Source of the DNA: Muricauda sp. SCSIO 64092
GTDB lineage: Bacteria; Bacteroidota; Bacteroidia; Flavobacteriales; Flavobacteriaceae
Length of the DNA: 64,000 nucleotides
Reading direction: 5' to 3'
NCBI RefSeq assembly: GCF_023016285.1
Contig: NZ_CP095413.1
Span: 1,612,001 to 1,676,000 of the forward strand
The position numbers and the translations under genes are program-made. The notes under the pieces are model-generated. The model made no database searches. It saw only the letters and a list, made by a program, of their open reading frames with translations, and had not been told where the DNA came from. This document shows positions 63,344-64,000 of this stretch, piece after piece (position 1 is the stretch's first letter; every line of letters begins with the position of its first letter).

Positions 63344-64000
63344 ATGGCCGCACCAATTGTATTCGATACCCGTTACCCCTCAGTTGATGATTTAAGGGAA
63401 AAGGCCAAAAAACGTATTCCCAGATTCGCCTTTGAATATTTGGATGGAGGTTGTAACGAGGACGTAAACCTGAAAAAAAATACAGCTGACATACGTAAGG
63501 TGGAATTGATCCCAAGATATCTGGAGAAACATTCCAATAGCAGCCAAAAAACCAAGCTGTTCGGGCATGAGTACGATGCACCATTTGGTATTGCTCCAAT
63601 TGGATTACAGGGGCTCATGTGGCCCAATGCTCCCGAGATTTTGGCCAAGGCGGCCTTTAAGCACAACATTCCCTTTATTTTGAGTACGGTCACCACCAGT
63701 TCCATTGAGCGCATTGGTGAGCTGACCGAGGGTAGGGCTTGGTTTCAGTTGTACCATCCTGCCAAGGAAGAAATACGCGATGCTATCATCGGCAGGGCAA
63801 CCGATGCAGAATATCCGGTTTTGGTCATCCTCTGTGATGTGCCCACTTTTGGCTACCGCCCCAGGGACATCCGCAACGGATTGGCCATGCCGCCCAAAAT
63901 GACCCTGGCGAACATGCTTCAAATTTTGGGCAAGCCCAAATGGGCCTTGAAGACCCTGATGCACGGACAGCCCAATTTTGAAACCTTAAAACCCTATATG
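63344..64000 (+). CDS. FMN-dependent alpha-hydroxy-acid dehydrogenase (lactate dehydrogenase-like), partial
   Basis: 219 codons to the window edge from MAAPIVFDTRYPSVDDLREK. The TIM-barrel flavoprotein shows RFAFEYLDGGCNEDVNLKKN, FGIAPIGLQGLMWPNAPEIL, FILSTVTTSSIERIG and GRAWFQLYHP, with the flavin-binding YLDGG and QLY positions. The C-terminal histidine/arginine active site is off the edge. Enzymes of this family oxidise L-lactate or glycolate to the keto acid. L-lactate is a product of one fucose/rhamnose route, consistent with the mutarotase remnant 12 bp upstream. Confidence 0.9.
   Translation, partial: MAAPIVFDTRYPSVDDLREKAKKRIPRFAFEYLDGGCNEDVNLKKNTADIRKVELIPRYLEKHSNSSQKTKLFGHEYDAPFGIAPIGLQGLMWPNAPEILAKAAFKHNIPFILSTVTTSSIERIGELTEGRAWFQLYHPAKEEIRDAIIGRATDAEYPVLVILCDVPTFGYRPRDIRNGLAMPPKMTLANMLQILGKPKWALKTLMHGQPNFETLKPYM

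Overview
The window looks like chromosomal DNA of a marine flavobacterium (family Flavobacteriaceae, Bacteroidota). The evidence is the Bacteroidota promoter form (TTG near -33, TAnnTTTG at -7) at several genes, an exonuclease-fused DnaE, ribosomal protein S16 with a long acidic tail, a T9SS type-B (gliding-motility) C-terminus on a surface protein, TonB receptor/DUF4249 and LytS/LytTR pairs, and little use of Shine-Dalgarno sites. Genus is not resolved; this rests on gene content only.

1-15.3 kb is mainly housekeeping: an exported class V aminotransferase (partial), glutaryl-CoA dehydrogenase, the rpsP-rimM-(sulfatase)-trmN6 run on the minus strand, dnaE, thioredoxin and a DUF58 protein. A lipoprotein sulfatase and a C39-peptidase ABC exporter with its HlyD partner sit inside this run as probable accessory insertions.

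15.4-24.1 kb is a genomic island at tRNA-Asp. The tRNA 3' end and its terminator are repeated (51 of 53 bases) at 24068-24120. Inside are a giant BspA-like leucine-rich surface protein, an unrecognised helical protein, a complex inverted repeat, and a tight three-gene minus-strand cassette: a PD-(D/E)xK-like sce7726-family protein, an sce7725-family protein, and a zinc-ribbon/RES-domain putative NAD-degrading toxin. This cassette is a strong candidate for an undescribed defence or toxin-antitoxin system. No integrase is present.

24.1-44 kb is accessory metabolism and regulation: an alpha/beta hydrolase, a saccharopine-dehydrogenase-like enzyme, three tiny membrane proteins, a HAD phosphatase, a SemiSWEET-like transporter, Crp-like and HD proteins, DUF6653 plus universal stress protein, a TonB/DUF4249/histidine kinase/LytTR locus, and a GMC oxidoreductase-gluconate dehydrogenase subunit 3-sugar isomerase operon. 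Three promoters (30.8, 38.2 and 43.4 kb) share a 27-bp inverted-repeat operator at identical spacing from the -7 box. One of them drives a TetR regulator, which suggests a local regulon.

44.4-51.8 kb holds an RND efflux operon (fusion protein, pump, TolC, TetR) with an AraC regulator upstream.

52.2-57.2 kb is the most striking operon: a 38-aa membrane peptide, TetR, a Tat-exported reductive dehalogenase RdhA with intact catalytic and Fe-S residues, an enlarged RdhB-like membrane protein, an RdhC/NosR-like FMN/CX3CP membrane protein, and a 34-aa membrane peptide. A TetR-type palindrome lies upstream. This is a complete rdhABC-type locus in a presumably aerobic lineage.

57.4-64 kb carries RidA, an exported MsrB and several decaying genes (frameshifted selO, truncated DUF2625, a degenerate rhamnose/fucose mutarotase). 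It also has a GNAT/YoaP protein, an ECF sigma factor without a recognisable anti-sigma, and the start of an alpha-hydroxy-acid dehydrogenase.
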